A stretch of DNA of 64,000 nucleotides. It comes from Noviherbaspirillum autotrophicum (GTDB lineage Bacteria > Pseudomonadota > Gammaproteobacteria > Burkholderiales > Burkholderiaceae_D). Location of the stretch: the NCBI RefSeq assembly GCF_000818395.1, contig NZ_JWJG01000028.1:4319918-4383917 (forward strand), in the 5' to 3' direction. The position numbers and the translations under genes were made by a program. Shown one piece after another: positions 9,227 through 18,529 of this stretch (positions are counted from its first letter, which is position 1; every line of letters begins with the position of its first letter). Under the pieces are notes generated by a model. It worked only from the letters and a program-made list of their open reading frames with translations. It had not been told where the DNA came from and made no database searches.

Positions 9227-10123
9227 GTGAAATACGATACGTCCTCCGAACTCGCGTTCTTCGTGCTGCTTGCCAAAAAGGCCAGCCTGTCGGCCACCGC
9301 GCGCGAGCTCAACATCACGCCGCCAGCCGTCACCAAGCGCCTGGCGCAGCTCGAGCAGCGACTGGGCGTGCGCCTGGTCAACCGGACCACGCGCACGGTC
9401 AGCCTGACCAACGAAGGCGAGCTGTACCTCGCGCATGCGAGCCGCATCCTCGACGAGATCCGCGAGATGGAAGAGCAGGTGGCGGCCACGCGCGACGCGC
9501 CCAAGGGGCTGCTGCGGGTGAATGCCACGCTCGGCTTTGGCCGCACCACGGTGGCGCCATTGATTTCCACTTATGCGCGGCGCTACCCCGACGTCGCGGT
9601 GCAGCTGCAGCTGACGGACCGACCGCTGAACCTGGTGGAGGAAGCATTCGATCTCGGCATCCGTTTCGGCGAATTGCCGGACTCGCGTCTGTCGGCGCGC
9701 AAGGTGATGTCGAACCGGCGCTTTTTGTGCGCGTCCCCCGCCTACCTGAAACAGTTCGGCGAGCCGAAAACACCGCACGACCTGGTGCAGCACCGCTGTA
9801 TCCTGCACCGGCAGAACGACGACGCGCACGGCATCTGGCGCCTGACCAAGGGACGCAAGACGGAAACGGTGAAGGTCGATGGCACGCTGTCGAGCAACGA
9901 CGGCGACGTGGTGCAGAACTGGGCGCTGGACGGCCACGGCATCCTGATGCGCTCGGAATGGGACGTGGCGCGCTACCTGGAAAGCGGCAGGCTGCAGGTG
10001 GTGCTCAAGGACTACAGGCCGGCGCCGGCCGACCTGTTCGTGTACTACCCGAACAGGCGCAACCTGCCGGCCAAGGTACGGACCTTCATCGACTTCCTGG
10101 CCGACAGCCTCAACGCAAAGTAG
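9227..10123 (+). CDS. LysR-family transcriptional regulator
   Basis: A 298-residue DNA-binding regulator. The winged helix-turn-helix is at residues 5-65 (KKASLSATARELNITPPAVT, then RTTRTVSLTNEG), and the rest is the two-lobed effector domain with the VNATLGFGRTTVAPLI start. It begins with GTG at 9227, the only start that gives the complete helix-turn-helix. The diverging neighbour is a tartrate-dehydratase-like gene, so control of that enzyme in response to its substrate is the natural inference. It converges with the NnrU gene, with 12 bases between the stops. Confidence 0.9.
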   Translation: MKYDTSSELAFFVLLAKKASLSATARELNITPPAVTKRLAQLEQRLGVRLVNRTTRTVSLTNEGELYLAHASRILDEIREMEEQVAATRDAPKGLLRVNATLGFGRTTVAPLISTYARRYPDVAVQLQLTDRPLNLVEEAFDLGIRFGELPDSRLSARKVMSNRRFLCASPAYLKQFGEPKTPHDLVQHRCILHRQNDDAHGIWRLTKGRKTETVKVDGTLSSNDGDVVQNWALDGHGILMRSEWDVARYLESGRLQVVLKDYRPAPADLFVYYPNRRNLPAKVRTFIDFLADSLNAK

Positions 10124-10135
10124 GACGGCGCGGCC

Positions 10136-10702
10136 CTACATGCTCCAGCCCACCGGCGCCACGCCGAACAGCGTGCGGTGAAAGGTCATCACGAGTAATG
10201 CGAGCGCCGTTCCCGCCACCACGGCAATGACGTCCTGGCGCGCCGCCGGCACGAACGATTTCACTGCACGCCTGCCCACGGCCGATATCAGGTCGATGAC
10301 CGCATAGGCGAGGAAGGCGCCAAACAAGATGGTGGCCTTCGCTTCGCCGTTGGCAGCCAGGTGCACTGCGGCCCAGATACCCACGCCGAGCAGCATCGGA
10401 TGGCGCAGCACGCGGCGGATATGGGTCTTCATGTTGGCGGATGCCAGCAGGATGAAACTGATGATCATCGCCCCCGGCGCGATTCTGAGCGCGGTGGCGG
10501 ACGGGGCGAACAGCTGCGGCTCACTCGGGGCACGCGCATAACCCACGACGATCAGCACCAGGCCGATGGCAGACATGATCGAGAACATTCCCTTGTACTT
10601 GCGCTCGCCGAGCGCGCCAAACAGCCTGTTTCGGACAGGCGTCAGCACGGGCAGCAGGTGAATGCCGAAAAACACGAACAGTCCGAGAATCAGTATCGCC
10701 AT
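10136..10702 (-). CDS. NnrU-family membrane protein
   Basis: A 188-residue integral membrane protein with about five to six hydrophobic segments, starting MAILILGLFVFFGIHLLPVL. The pattern FFGIHLLP, RNRLFGALGERKYKGMFS, and HIRRVLRHPMLLGVGIWAAVHL is typical of NnrU, a family linked to nitrite and nitric-oxide reduction and related to NnrU/isoprenoid (carotenoid) isomerase-type proteins. The ATG at 10702 is chosen because AAAGGAG lies seven bases upstream; the open frame upstream of it is not protein-like. No denitrification enzyme gene lies in the window. Its exact role is not known. Confidence 0.85.
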   Translation of the reverse strand: MAILILGLFVFFGIHLLPVLTPVRNRLFGALGERKYKGMFSIMSAIGLVLIVVGYARAPSEPQLFAPSATALRIAPGAMIISFILLASANMKTHIRRVLRHPMLLGVGIWAAVHLAANGEAKATILFGAFLAYAVIDLISAVGRRAVKSFVPAARQDVIAVVAGTALALLVMTFHRTLFGVAPVGWSM

Positions 10703-11287
10703 GGCAGCACTCCTTTCAGCGGGCATGAGTGGCCCAACTTGCCACGCTCGCCCCCCTGCTTCAGGGCGACCGCAAACCCGCACCTTGGCGTCGCGCTGGA
10801 TACGAACGTTCGTGCGATACAGCGCGTCCAAGCGGGTGGGCCAGAATGCGTTGCATGGCTGCCTGCCCGCAAACAGCATCAACCCAAATGGCATCAGCCG
10901 GATGTGAGCGCCTACTGTGCGCCGCTATCAATACGGGATGGCGAATACGGCGGCGACGGTGGCGATGGTTAATACGATAAAAAATGTGATTACGGCGAAA
11001 TCAGCGCGTTCCATAACGGACCCCAACAGGCTTGATGAAGGGTTGCGCATTGGCTGGGCGTGACTAGCCGGCGCCCGGCACCCGGCACCCGGCACGATGG
11101 CCATCAAGCAGTTCATGCGCCCCTCGGTTCTCACGATAGCCGTCGCAGACGATCGCATATTGAGCGTTCTAAAGAGGAAAACCGCCGCATCCTGGTTTAT
11201 GCATCGCGGTTGAGAAAGCGCAATCCGTTTCGGCAGCCAAGGACTTTAATGGAAAAAACACCGGCCGACCGGGAGGAGGAGAGCGCA
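10703..11287. other. 585-base gap with one possible tiny membrane ORF
   Basis: No convincing gene of normal size. It contains a perfect 12-base palindrome ACGAACGTTCGT (10802-10813), operator-like but without an obvious target, and a 28-codon leftward ORF described separately. Confidence 0.5.
10928..11014 (-). CDS. Possible 28-residue membrane peptide
   Basis: The sequence begins MERADFAVITFFIVLTIATV and is almost entirely one transmembrane helix, ending in AIPY. GGGG lies seven bases before the ATG, a weak ribosome site. Composition and length fit the many tiny single-span membrane proteins, but with nothing else to support it this could be chance. Confidence 0.35.
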   Translation of the reverse strand: MERADFAVITFFIVLTIATVAAVFAIPY

Positions 11288-11440
11288 ATGACTTCAACAA
11301 TTATTTTGCTATTGGCCGTACTGACTGCCGGATCCATCCTCGGCACGTTTGTCATCGCGATTTTGGAGCTCGATGCGATCGACCAGATCCCCAAAGCGCT
11401 GTCGGAATCGCAGGAGGCGCTGAATAACGTCTTGCCTTAG
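11288..11440 (+). CDS. Small single-span membrane protein (50 aa)
   Basis: MTSTIILLLAVLTAGSILGT starts a protein with one N-terminal transmembrane helix and an acidic cytoplasmic tail. GGGAGGAGGAG just upstream is a strong ribosome site for the ATG at 11288; the frame further upstream is not protein-like. The segment FVIAILELDAIDQI closely resembles FILAVIKLDRLDDI in the 35-residue protein at 35335-35442, so the two look like members of one family. The function is unknown. Confidence 0.65.
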   Translation: MTSTIILLLAVLTAGSILGTFVIAILELDAIDQIPKALSESQEALNNVLP

Positions 11441-11620
11441 CCGTGCTGCGTTTCCGAGGCATGCACGGGCCGCACACTGCAGGTCCATCACTGGCAACTG
11501 CTTGCCGCCGTTCCCATTTCATGCGGTGCCGGTGAGCTGGCCAGTCCGCGTTGTAAATTTCCCACGATCAACATTTCGGCTATTTAGAGGCATAATACCT
11601 TGCCTCTTTTGTGCCGAATC

Positions 11621-12265
11621 ATGCCCGACCACTTCCTCACCCCCAGTAATGTTTCGACTCCCTTGCAACGCTTCGCGGTGCGCACGCTGGCCCTGTTCGG
11701 CTGGCGCGTTAACTTCGCCCCGCTGCCGGGGCCGCGCGGCGTGGTGATCGTCTATCCGCACACGTCCAACTGGGATGTCGTCGTCGGCTTGCTCGCCAAG
11801 TGGGCCGTCGGCGTGCCGTTTCGCTGGCTGGGCAAGGAAGCTCTCTTTCGTGGCGTTTGCGGGATGACGCTGGGACCGATTCTGCGCGCCTGCGGCTGCG
11901 AGCCGATCGAGCGCGGCACCTCCACGGGCGCCATCGAGCGCCTGGCGCAACGCATCAGGTCTGCCGATTTCTACTGGCTGGCGCTGGCGCCAGAAGGCAC
12001 CCGCAAGTATCGCGACGGATGGCGCAGCGGCTTTTATCATATTGCGCTGACCGCCCGCGTGCCGCTCGGGATGGCGACCCTTGATTACCGCAACAAGCAG
12101 GTGCGGCTGGTCGATTATGTGATGATGACCGGCGAGCGGGAAACCGATCTGGTGTGCATCCGCAACGTATATCGGGAGTGCCATGGCCTGAAGCCGGAAT
12201 GCGCGGGTTCGATCGATTTCGCTACCGGCGAACGCCGCGAAAAGCAGCCGGCGCTGCACGAGTGA
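11621..12265 (+). CDS. Lysophospholipid acyltransferase-family protein
   Basis: A 214-residue acyltransferase of the PlsC-like superfamily. The HX4D catalytic motif is HTSNWD near residue 45, and the second motif is LAPEGTRKY near 120, where Glu and Arg bind the acceptor phosphate. It probably transfers an acyl chain to a lysophospholipid or related acceptor at the inner membrane. The ATG at 11621 is preferred over an in-frame TTG at 11600; neither has a clear ribosome site. It faces the DUF1631 gene tail to tail. The acceptor cannot be deduced. Confidence 0.88.
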   Translation: MPDHFLTPSNVSTPLQRFAVRTLALFGWRVNFAPLPGPRGVVIVYPHTSNWDVVVGLLAKWAVGVPFRWLGKEALFRGVCGMTLGPILRACGCEPIERGTSTGAIERLAQRIRSADFYWLALAPEGTRKYRDGWRSGFYHIALTARVPLGMATLDYRNKQVRLVDYVMMTGERETDLVCIRNVYRECHGLKPECAGSIDFATGERREKQPALHE

Positions 12266-12301
12266 CGAGCAGCCATCCCGCCACCGGCATGGCGGCGATT
12301 G

Positions 12302-14449
12302 TCAGGCGGCTGCCAGGCCGGTAACCGCGCCGTTGTTTGCGCTGTCGCCCGAGAACGCCTGTTCCAGCGCGCGCGCGACCAGTCCTGCTTCCAGCGCGAT
12401 GTGCGCGCTTCCTTCGCGCAGAGCCCGCGCTAGCTCCTCGTCCGTGACCGACAACGCTTCCTGGCGCGTGCTGGTGGAGAAGATGAACAGGCTGCGCATC
12501 GGGCTGATCCATGCCAGCTTGACGGTCATGGGCGGCGTGCCTTCGCGGGTGAATTCCACCCAGGTGCCGCGCGCGAGCTTTTGCACCTGCAGGTCGAACG
12601 CATCGGGAGCCGGTTCCGGCTGCTGCCGTGCCTGCCGCTGCAGGCGCCGCTCCGCTGCCTTCTTGGCGACCGCCACCGCGATCATCATCTGGCGCTCCGG
12701 CGACAGTTCGAGCGGCGCGCGCACAATCGAGGCATGGCACTTGGCCAGGTCGTCGAAGAACTTGATGCGCGCCGCGTCGTTCCACTTGATCAGATCGAGC
12801 CACTTGTTGAGCATCGCGATGATGTTCGGCAGCTTGGCGAGCAGGTTCTTGCGCTCTTCCATCGTGATCTTCGGCTTGACGCTCCAGCACAGGTCGTCCA
12901 TGGTGCGCAGGGCGCTGTCGAGCGCCTGCGGCTTGTCGTCCTTGACCGTGTAGGCGAGCGTCAGCACCGACACCCACTTGTCTTCCAGGAAGGTCTCGAC
13001 GAAGGCGACCACTTCCCCGGTGCCCACGCGCAGCGCGATCTCGTTCCTGGCGGCTTGCGCCGCCTGCAGACGCTTTTCCTGTTCCAGCGCTTGCGTGATC
13101 GAGCTCGACAGCGTTTCCGCGGCGCTTGCATCGAGCTCGGCGGCGAACGATTCGAGTTCGGCCAGCGCCTCGGCAAACGATGGCAGGCGCTGGTCGGACT
13201 GGATGCGCTTGACGTTGCGCAGGATGGTCTGGTACAGCCGGTCGCGCGGCCCGCCCGTGCGGTCCCAGCTGATGCCCAGATGGGCCATCAGCTCGATGAC
13301 GCGCCGCGCCGGATGGTTGGGCTTGAAGAAGAAATCCTTGTCATGCAAGGTCGCCTTCAGCAGCGGTATCTGCAGCGAACCGATCAGGGTCTTGATTTCC
13401 GCCGCGATGTTGCGCGCGACGAAGATGGCTTCGAACACCGTGCTCAGCAACATGATGGTATTGGCATCCTCTACCGACAGCGAACCCTGTGGCGCCCAGC
13501 GCTGGATATGCGCCAACAGTGCAGCACCCTGCGCGCCGGGCATGCCGCCGGCCTGATGCGGATCGGGCCCGTTTTTCTGGATCTCGGCCAGGTACGCCAG
13601 CAGTTCGTGGCGCGCGCCGGCGTCATGCAGCGTTTCGGCGCCGAACAGCGACGGCAGGTCGTCGTCGGGCACGCGCTCTACGTTGTGGCGGCGCGACTGC
13701 GCAGCCGGGAACATGCGCTGCAGCTGCTGCATGACGGGATTGGCGGCGGCTTCGTCCGGCATGACGAGGGGGGCCGGGCGCGGCACTTCCGTCGGTGCGG
13801 CCGTGATGCCGCGCCTGACCAGCGTGGCATTGAGCGTATGCAGGATCGGACCCATATCGATGCCCAAGTCCTCGCTCAAGGTGCGAAACGCCAGATGATG
13901 CGCCTTTGCGTCGGGATGAAAGTCGCACCATGCATCGTGCAGCGCCGACAGGAACACCTGCGGCCGGAATGGATTTTGCGCTGTCGTCAGTTCATCCCGG
14001 TCAAGCAGGCAAGCCAGCCGAGAGTTGAGCACCACCAGGCGGTTCGCATGCTCGTTTTCGATGGCGCGGCTGATCTTGACGAGAGTGAGTTTCTTGTCGA
14101 TTTCCAGGTCGGGCGCAAGCGGCTTTGCGCTGCCTGATTCGAGGGGGGCTGCCGCACCCGCATCAAGCGCCTGCACCTCGTTGTGCAGCATGGCGCCAAG
14201 CCGTTCGGAGGCGACATAATGAAAAAGATAGCGGTTCTTCTTCAGCAGCGCGGCGGCATCCGCACGCAGCTGGAATTCCTCGGCGCTGATCCCCTCCGGC
14301 CGTAATAGCAGCGCATTCGCCAGGCGCGTTGCAAGGCTGTCAAGCTGCTTGCCGGCTGCGCTTGACGCAATGTCGACTAGTTCCTGCCAGATAGCTGCCC
14401 GCTGTATCGCGGACGGGGCACCGGCAGGCTCGGGGGAAAGGGAGACCAT
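12302..14449 (-). CDS. DUF1631 family protein
   Basis: A 715-residue soluble, helix-rich protein that matches the DUF1631 family common in Burkholderiales and Pseudomonas. The N-terminal half has the LRADAAALLKKNRYLFHYVASERL segment. The C-terminus contains KLARGTWVEFTREGTPPMTVKLAWISPMRSLFIFS, a PilZ-like beta region, which is typical for the family. The biochemical function is not established. PilZ-like content hints at cyclic di-GMP sensing, but the canonical RxxxR binding motif is not evident. It is monocistronic, with its own 5' region. Confidence 0.85.
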   Translation of the reverse strand: MVSLSPEPAGAPSAIQRAAIWQELVDIASSAAGKQLDSLATRLANALLLRPEGISAEEFQLRADAAALLKKNRYLFHYVASERLGAMLHNEVQALDAGAAAPLESGSAKPLAPDLEIDKKLTLVKISRAIENEHANRLVVLNSRLACLLDRDELTTAQNPFRPQVFLSALHDAWCDFHPDAKAHHLAFRTLSEDLGIDMGPILHTLNATLVRRGITAAPTEVPRPAPLVMPDEAAANPVMQQLQRMFPAAQSRRHNVERVPDDDLPSLFGAETLHDAGARHELLAYLAEIQKNGPDPHQAGGMPGAQGAALLAHIQRWAPQGSLSVEDANTIMLLSTVFEAIFVARNIAAEIKTLIGSLQIPLLKATLHDKDFFFKPNHPARRVIELMAHLGISWDRTGGPRDRLYQTILRNVKRIQSDQRLPSFAEALAELESFAAELDASAAETLSSSITQALEQEKRLQAAQAARNEIALRVGTGEVVAFVETFLEDKWVSVLTLAYTVKDDKPQALDSALRTMDDLCWSVKPKITMEERKNLLAKLPNIIAMLNKWLDLIKWNDAARIKFFDDLAKCHASIVRAPLELSPERQMMIAVAVAKKAAERRLQRQARQQPEPAPDAFDLQVQKLARGTWVEFTREGTPPMTVKLAWISPMRSLFIFSTSTRQEALSVTDEELARALREGSAHIALEAGLVARALEQAFSGDSANNGAVTGLAAA

Positions 14450-14642
14450 GGCATTGCTGCTTTATATACGGTGGAGAAGGAACGCATCCCATTGTCGGGA
14501 ACATACCGTATTGTTGCATAATATTGCCGTAGGGCAAGATTTAAATTGTAAATAGACGTTTCTTTTTAAATATTAAATTATTAATCGTTTGCAGGAGATT
14601 CCGGAGTTGTGCGCCCTTCTACGTGCGATAGGGGGAGTATGT

Positions 14643-15764
14643 CTATTGGTTCGCAATGCAGTAGCTTGCTTGCAATCCGAGTGCTTTCGCCTCGTTGAGA
14701 TGCAAGCTATCTGACTGTACCAGCAGGTGAAACTTGCCCAGTCTGATCCCGATACCGAGGGTTTTGAAACGCGTTTCAACATTGGTGCTGATCTCGCCCC
14801 AGCTAAAGTGACGCCCTAGAGAAAGAGTTGGGATTGTTACGCCTGCCCAGCGCTCGACTTGTGCGGCTGCATCCCATGCATTGCGCCGGTACGACAGCAT
14901 TGCGACGGTTGAGCGCGGAATCGCGAAATTTTCATCGACTTGGGGGGCAATTCCTCTTAGCGTGGGCCGGAAATTCACATCGCCATTGCTGTCGCGGTCG
15001 GTCACATTGGAGTTGATGGTCCGTTGCATGACTGGCAGTTTGCTCCAACGGATACGGCTCCATAGATCGTCAAACTGCAGCTTGAGCGAAAGTGACTGCG
15101 AGAGCGGCAGGTCCATCTCCAGCGACAGACTGGTGCCTGAAGCGTTTGGTTCACCTCGCATGGGTTGATTGTCGTAGCGATAGCGGCTGTTGGCATCTGT
15201 TTGCGCGGCATTGAAGCTATAACTCGCGGTTGGTGTGTACAGCACGCTGCCAGACACAACGTTTTCGCGCAGCTGCGGCCGGGTGTAGAGGGTGCCGCTG
15301 ATTTTCAGGTGTGGCGTGTTGCCGGCAAGCGTCGGGCCGTCGAAGCTGTGCGCCACTCGCATCCCCTGAGCAGACCAGGACGTCAGCCGGGCACTGGCAT
15401 CGAATTTCGTGCCAGGCGCTGGATCGATCCTCTGCTTGTACAGCCGTACTGCCTCCAGTGCATCCCGGTTGGCATCCAAGGACGCTTCCTGGCGCACTTC
15501 CCAGCCGATGCTCCAATGTTCGTTTTCCATGCCGATACCGGCGCGTAGGCGCATTAGCGAGACGTTGTTGCCATCCTTGGGCGAAAAGCCGCTGGACCAG
15601 TCACTGTCGAATTTTTTCACGGCTACGGCATCGGAGACTTCCCAAGCTTGGGCGGCGGTGTATGGGCGCCAGTCGGAAAGGAGCGAGGATACGCTGCTTT
15701 GAGCAAGTGCAGCTTGGGGAAGCTGGGCGACGGATAAGAGTATGGGAGCAAGCAGATGACGCAT
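14643..15764 (-). CDS. Predicted outer-membrane protein
   Basis: A 373-residue exported protein. MRHLLAPILLSVAQLPQAALA is a signal peptide ending in ALAQ. The remainder alternates polar and hydrophobic residues in strands of about ten (for example HWSIGWEVRQEA, SLSLKLQFDDLW, KLGKFHLLVQSD-like ends), consistent with a beta-barrel; the C-terminus SYCIANQ lacks the usual terminal Phe. No family is recognised. The start lies only about ten bases after the T-run of a strong terminator that follows the large lipoprotein gene, and no own promoter is visible, so expression may depend on read-through. Confidence 0.7.
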   Translation of the reverse strand: MRHLLAPILLSVAQLPQAALAQSSVSSLLSDWRPYTAAQAWEVSDAVAVKKFDSDWSSGFSPKDGNNVSLMRLRAGIGMENEHWSIGWEVRQEASLDANRDALEAVRLYKQRIDPAPGTKFDASARLTSWSAQGMRVAHSFDGPTLAGNTPHLKISGTLYTRPQLRENVVSGSVLYTPTASYSFNAAQTDANSRYRYDNQPMRGEPNASGTSLSLEMDLPLSQSLSLKLQFDDLWSRIRWSKLPVMQRTINSNVTDRDSNGDVNFRPTLRGIAPQVDENFAIPRSTVAMLSYRRNAWDAAAQVERWAGVTIPTLSLGRHFSWGEISTNVETRFKTLGIGIRLGKFHLLVQSDSLHLNEAKALGLQASYCIANQ

Positions 15765-15773
15765 GACAATCTC

Positions 15774-15810
15774 GAAAAAAAAGCCTGACGGGTGTGCCGT
15801 CAGGCTTTGA
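15774..15810 (-). terminator. Intrinsic terminator after lipoprotein gene
   Basis: The arms GCCTGACGG (15783-15791) and CCGTCAGGC (15797-15805) enclose a five-base loop. On the minus strand a run of eight T follows (15782-15775). It terminates the 15828-18224 transcript directly before the next start codon. Confidence 0.9.
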
Positions 15811-15827
15811 AGCTAATTACACAACGT

Positions 15828-18224
15828 TTACTTCAGCGACTCGAACGTGTTGCTATTGTCGATGTAATAGACGATGCCCTTGTCGAGATCGATCGTCCCG
15901 ACCTTGGCGCTATCTTTCATCACATCGGCAATCTTCTGCCCACGGGCGACCTTGAACGAGACTCCGTTCGCGCTGGAGACATCGAGCAACTCGCCGGCCG
16001 CAGCGGTACGTACCATGCTGGCAATGACCACGGCCGTGCCATCGTTGTACTGCGCGTGGATGTCCTCGGCGACGTCGGAGGCAATGCTGCGGGTGGCGCT
16101 CACCAGAATGCTCAGTGTCGGACGGCCCGGGACATTGACCTTGCCGATGATCTTGAGAGTGCCCTTGTACTGATTGTCGGCCGATACCTGCTGACGCGGG
16201 TCGAAGTTTTCATAGCCCGCTGTACCGAGCGACAAGGTACCCGAGAAGAGCTGTATCAAGTTGTTCGACAGCGTGCCCGTGAAGGAAACGTTGGTTGGCC
16301 GGTAATTGCTGAGGCTCTTGTCGACCTTGCCGTCTGACACGGTGAGTGATCCTTCGATCTTGCTGCTGCCGGCTTCGCTCGACACTTGCAGGCTGACCGC
16401 CTTCAGGCCGTTGTCGACGCTATTGCCCTTTCCGTCTTCCTGCACGCGGGCGAAGGAGCTGGAGCCGAGGGCCATGTGACCAACAATTTTGCCACCCTTT
16501 TTCGACGTGAAATCCCCCGTGAGCGCGTACTTGAACACATTGCTGCCTTCATTGGTGCGCGTGAAAGCCATGTTCCACACTTCGTGGTCGGTGAGGGCCG
16601 AACCGTTGAAATAGTCGACGCGTGCCGGCATCATGCCTTTCACCGTGAACCCGGTAATCCCGGATTCAGACTTCGTGTAGGTAATGGTGTTGGTTGTGCT
16701 GGCAGTGGCGGGGTCGCCATAGGTGCCGATGGTGACAGGCGCGGACTGCGTGATTTGTGGTGGTTGATACGGGGCCTGCGGCGATTGATTTAGGACCGGT
16801 GTTACTGTCGTTGTCATACTCTTCGCCCGCGTCTTATACCAATAGGCGTTGGTTCCATTCGGGATCAGCATGATGCCCTTGCTGACTGTCATGTAGGAGT
16901 AGACGCCTGTCGCTGTGTCGTACGTGGACGAGTTGTATACCGACCGATCCCAAAGGCTGCAGCCGATGCTGGCGGCGGTGTCCTTGGAAGTCGCAACAGA
17001 CTTTCCATCTTGATCGCTAAAGACCGTGCAACCACCGATTGGATATCCGCCGCGATATACCATCCGGGAGGGAGTAAGGGGGCTCACGCCGGGCATGGCG
17101 GTCATCATGGGGTCGACCGTCGCGATACCTGCCTTATAGTTCTCGAAAAATTCGATCCCTGCGGGGATGAGCGACATCCAGTCCAGTAATTCGAAATCGA
17201 CAGGTGCAACCGCCTGGTCGAAATCCCGCTTTATGGCGGTGGCGCTCAAATCCAGCGCACCGCCAGCGGCGCCGGCCGCTTGCAATGCCTGGCTGGTGTT
17301 GCGCAGGCTGGTGAACAATTGCTTTGCCGCATCTACGCCGCTTACCGGAGTCTTGGAGGTGCTAACTTCTTGTTGCGCGACGGTTAGAGAGATGGTGTTG
17401 CGCACTTCCTCCAGTTTTTTTCCGGTGTTGTTGACCTCGGGCTTGCTGGCAACGGTTTCCGCAGCGGCGACCAGAGTGGAACCCAACACTTCGTTAAACG
17501 TGGTTTTGTCTGCGGACATGGTGGCGGGGGCGGTCACCTTGTTGATAGTGCACACCAAATCGTCCAATTGGCAGCCGGTCGAGCCGCTGGCAGACATTTG
17601 CGAGACGGCGGCCAGAATCAGGCTCTGAGTTTTTTCATCCTCGCGCGCATGGGCGGCGTCAGAAGAATTGGAGTTGACCGGCTTGGTATTTTCTGGGTCA
17701 AAGCCGAACTTAGTGCGGATAGCTTGCTTGGCTTGGGCGATATTGGCCGTCGAGAGTCCACCGGCGGCATTTTCTGCCGTCTTGACTGCCAACTCAGTCA
17801 GCGGGGACACATGGCCCGTATACGGACCATCCGGCGCTTGCGTTAATGCAACGACGTTACGCAGTTTCAGGCCGTCCGGTACAGCGATTTCGCCCTTGAT
17901 CTCGTCCATCATAGTGGCGCCGGGGCCGGTGCTGACTTCGACGATAAAATTAAGTACGCTCTTAGGGATTGCTACCGAATACGTGCCGTCGTCTGCGGTG
18001 GTGCCCGTTGCAACCGGGCTGGCTCCCGGCTTGCCATCGGCGCCAATTTCGAAGACCTTCACCGTTCCTTTCTTAATGATGCCCTTCGCTGCCGTGCCTT
18101 GAACGGTCAAGTTGCTGCTACCGCTGCTTGTGGGGCTGTCGCTACCCCCACCACCGCAGCCGGCGGCCAATAGCGCCATCGATAATGCGCTCAGACTGAG
18201 CACAGTTTTAATCTGTTTATGCAT
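15828..18224 (-). CDS. Large lipoprotein of unknown function
   Basis: A 798-residue exported protein. The N-terminus has a basic start and hydrophobic stretch ending in the lipobox LLAAGC, followed by GGGGSDSP, a typical flexible tether. Residues 40-125 look like a carboxypeptidase-regulatory/transthyretin-type beta domain (GTAAKGIIKKGTVKVFEI, DDGTYSVAIP). The middle is helical and the C-terminal half is a long beta-rich repeat region (FTVKGMMPARVDYFNG, GSLTVSDGKVDKSL, GTLSLGT). Four or more cysteines lie in CQLDDLVCTI and GCSLWD. No enzyme motif is seen. Base composition is less GC-rich than in the neighbours. It lies immediately upstream of the outer-membrane protein gene, so the two may work together at the cell surface. 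Confidence 0.75.
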   Translation of the reverse strand: MHKQIKTVLSLSALSMALLAAGCGGGGSDSPTSSGSSNLTVQGTAAKGIIKKGTVKVFEIGADGKPGASPVATGTTADDGTYSVAIPKSVLNFIVEVSTGPGATMMDEIKGEIAVPDGLKLRNVVALTQAPDGPYTGHVSPLTELAVKTAENAAGGLSTANIAQAKQAIRTKFGFDPENTKPVNSNSSDAAHAREDEKTQSLILAAVSQMSASGSTGCQLDDLVCTINKVTAPATMSADKTTFNEVLGSTLVAAAETVASKPEVNNTGKKLEEVRNTISLTVAQQEVSTSKTPVSGVDAAKQLFTSLRNTSQALQAAGAAGGALDLSATAIKRDFDQAVAPVDFELLDWMSLIPAGIEFFENYKAGIATVDPMMTAMPGVSPLTPSRMVYRGGYPIGGCTVFSDQDGKSVATSKDTAASIGCSLWDRSVYNSSTYDTATGVYSYMTVSKGIMLIPNGTNAYWYKTRAKSMTTTVTPVLNQSPQAPYQPPQITQSAPVTIGTYGDPATASTTNTITYTKSESGITGFTVKGMMPARVDYFNGSALTDHEVWNMAFTRTNEGSNVFKYALTGDFTSKKGGKIVGHMALGSSSFARVQEDGKGNSVDNGLKAVSLQVSSEAGSSKIEGSLTVSDGKVDKSLSNYRPTNVSFTGTLSNNLIQLFSGTLSLGTAGYENFDPRQQVSADNQYKGTLKIIGKVNVPGRPTLSILVSATRSIASDVAEDIHAQYNDGTAVVIASMVRTAAAGELLDVSSANGVSFKVARGQKIADVMKDSAKVGTIDLDKGIVYYIDNSNTFESLK

Positions 18225-18429
18225 TTTTCTCCCTTTTTTATGAAAGCACAGTGTAGAAAGGCACCGTCCCTAGAAATGGCCGAGCAAATTTGATCGGCAT
18301 TTTGATTTATCTCAACAAGCGAGCTTAGCATCAATGTTGTTTTTTTCATCTACCATAAATCGGGTATTGACCACTGTGTTTCAGCCGCTTCAGGAGCGCA
18401 GGAGAAGTTCTGTGAGGTGCATGGGCAAA

Positions 18430-18470
18430 TAAAAAAGCGCGGTCAGGTTGCCCTGCCGCGCTCTGTTTTT
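18430..18470 (-). terminator. Intrinsic terminator of pckG
   Basis: Arms GCGCGG-T-CAGG and CCTG-CCGCGC pair with one bulged base. On the minus strand they are followed by six T (18436-18431). It stands 60-100 bases after the pckG stop. Confidence 0.85.
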
Positions 18471-18529
18471 TTGTGTGTCTCCTCCATCCCCGCGTACGGA
18501 AGATGCGTTCGTTGCTGCCTACTTCACCT

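Noticed and set aside
18302-18315. FNR-like site TTGATTTATCTCAA upstream of the large lipoprotein gene.
   Set aside because: One mismatch in the right half and a poor position relative to the best -10 element; kept out as too weak.
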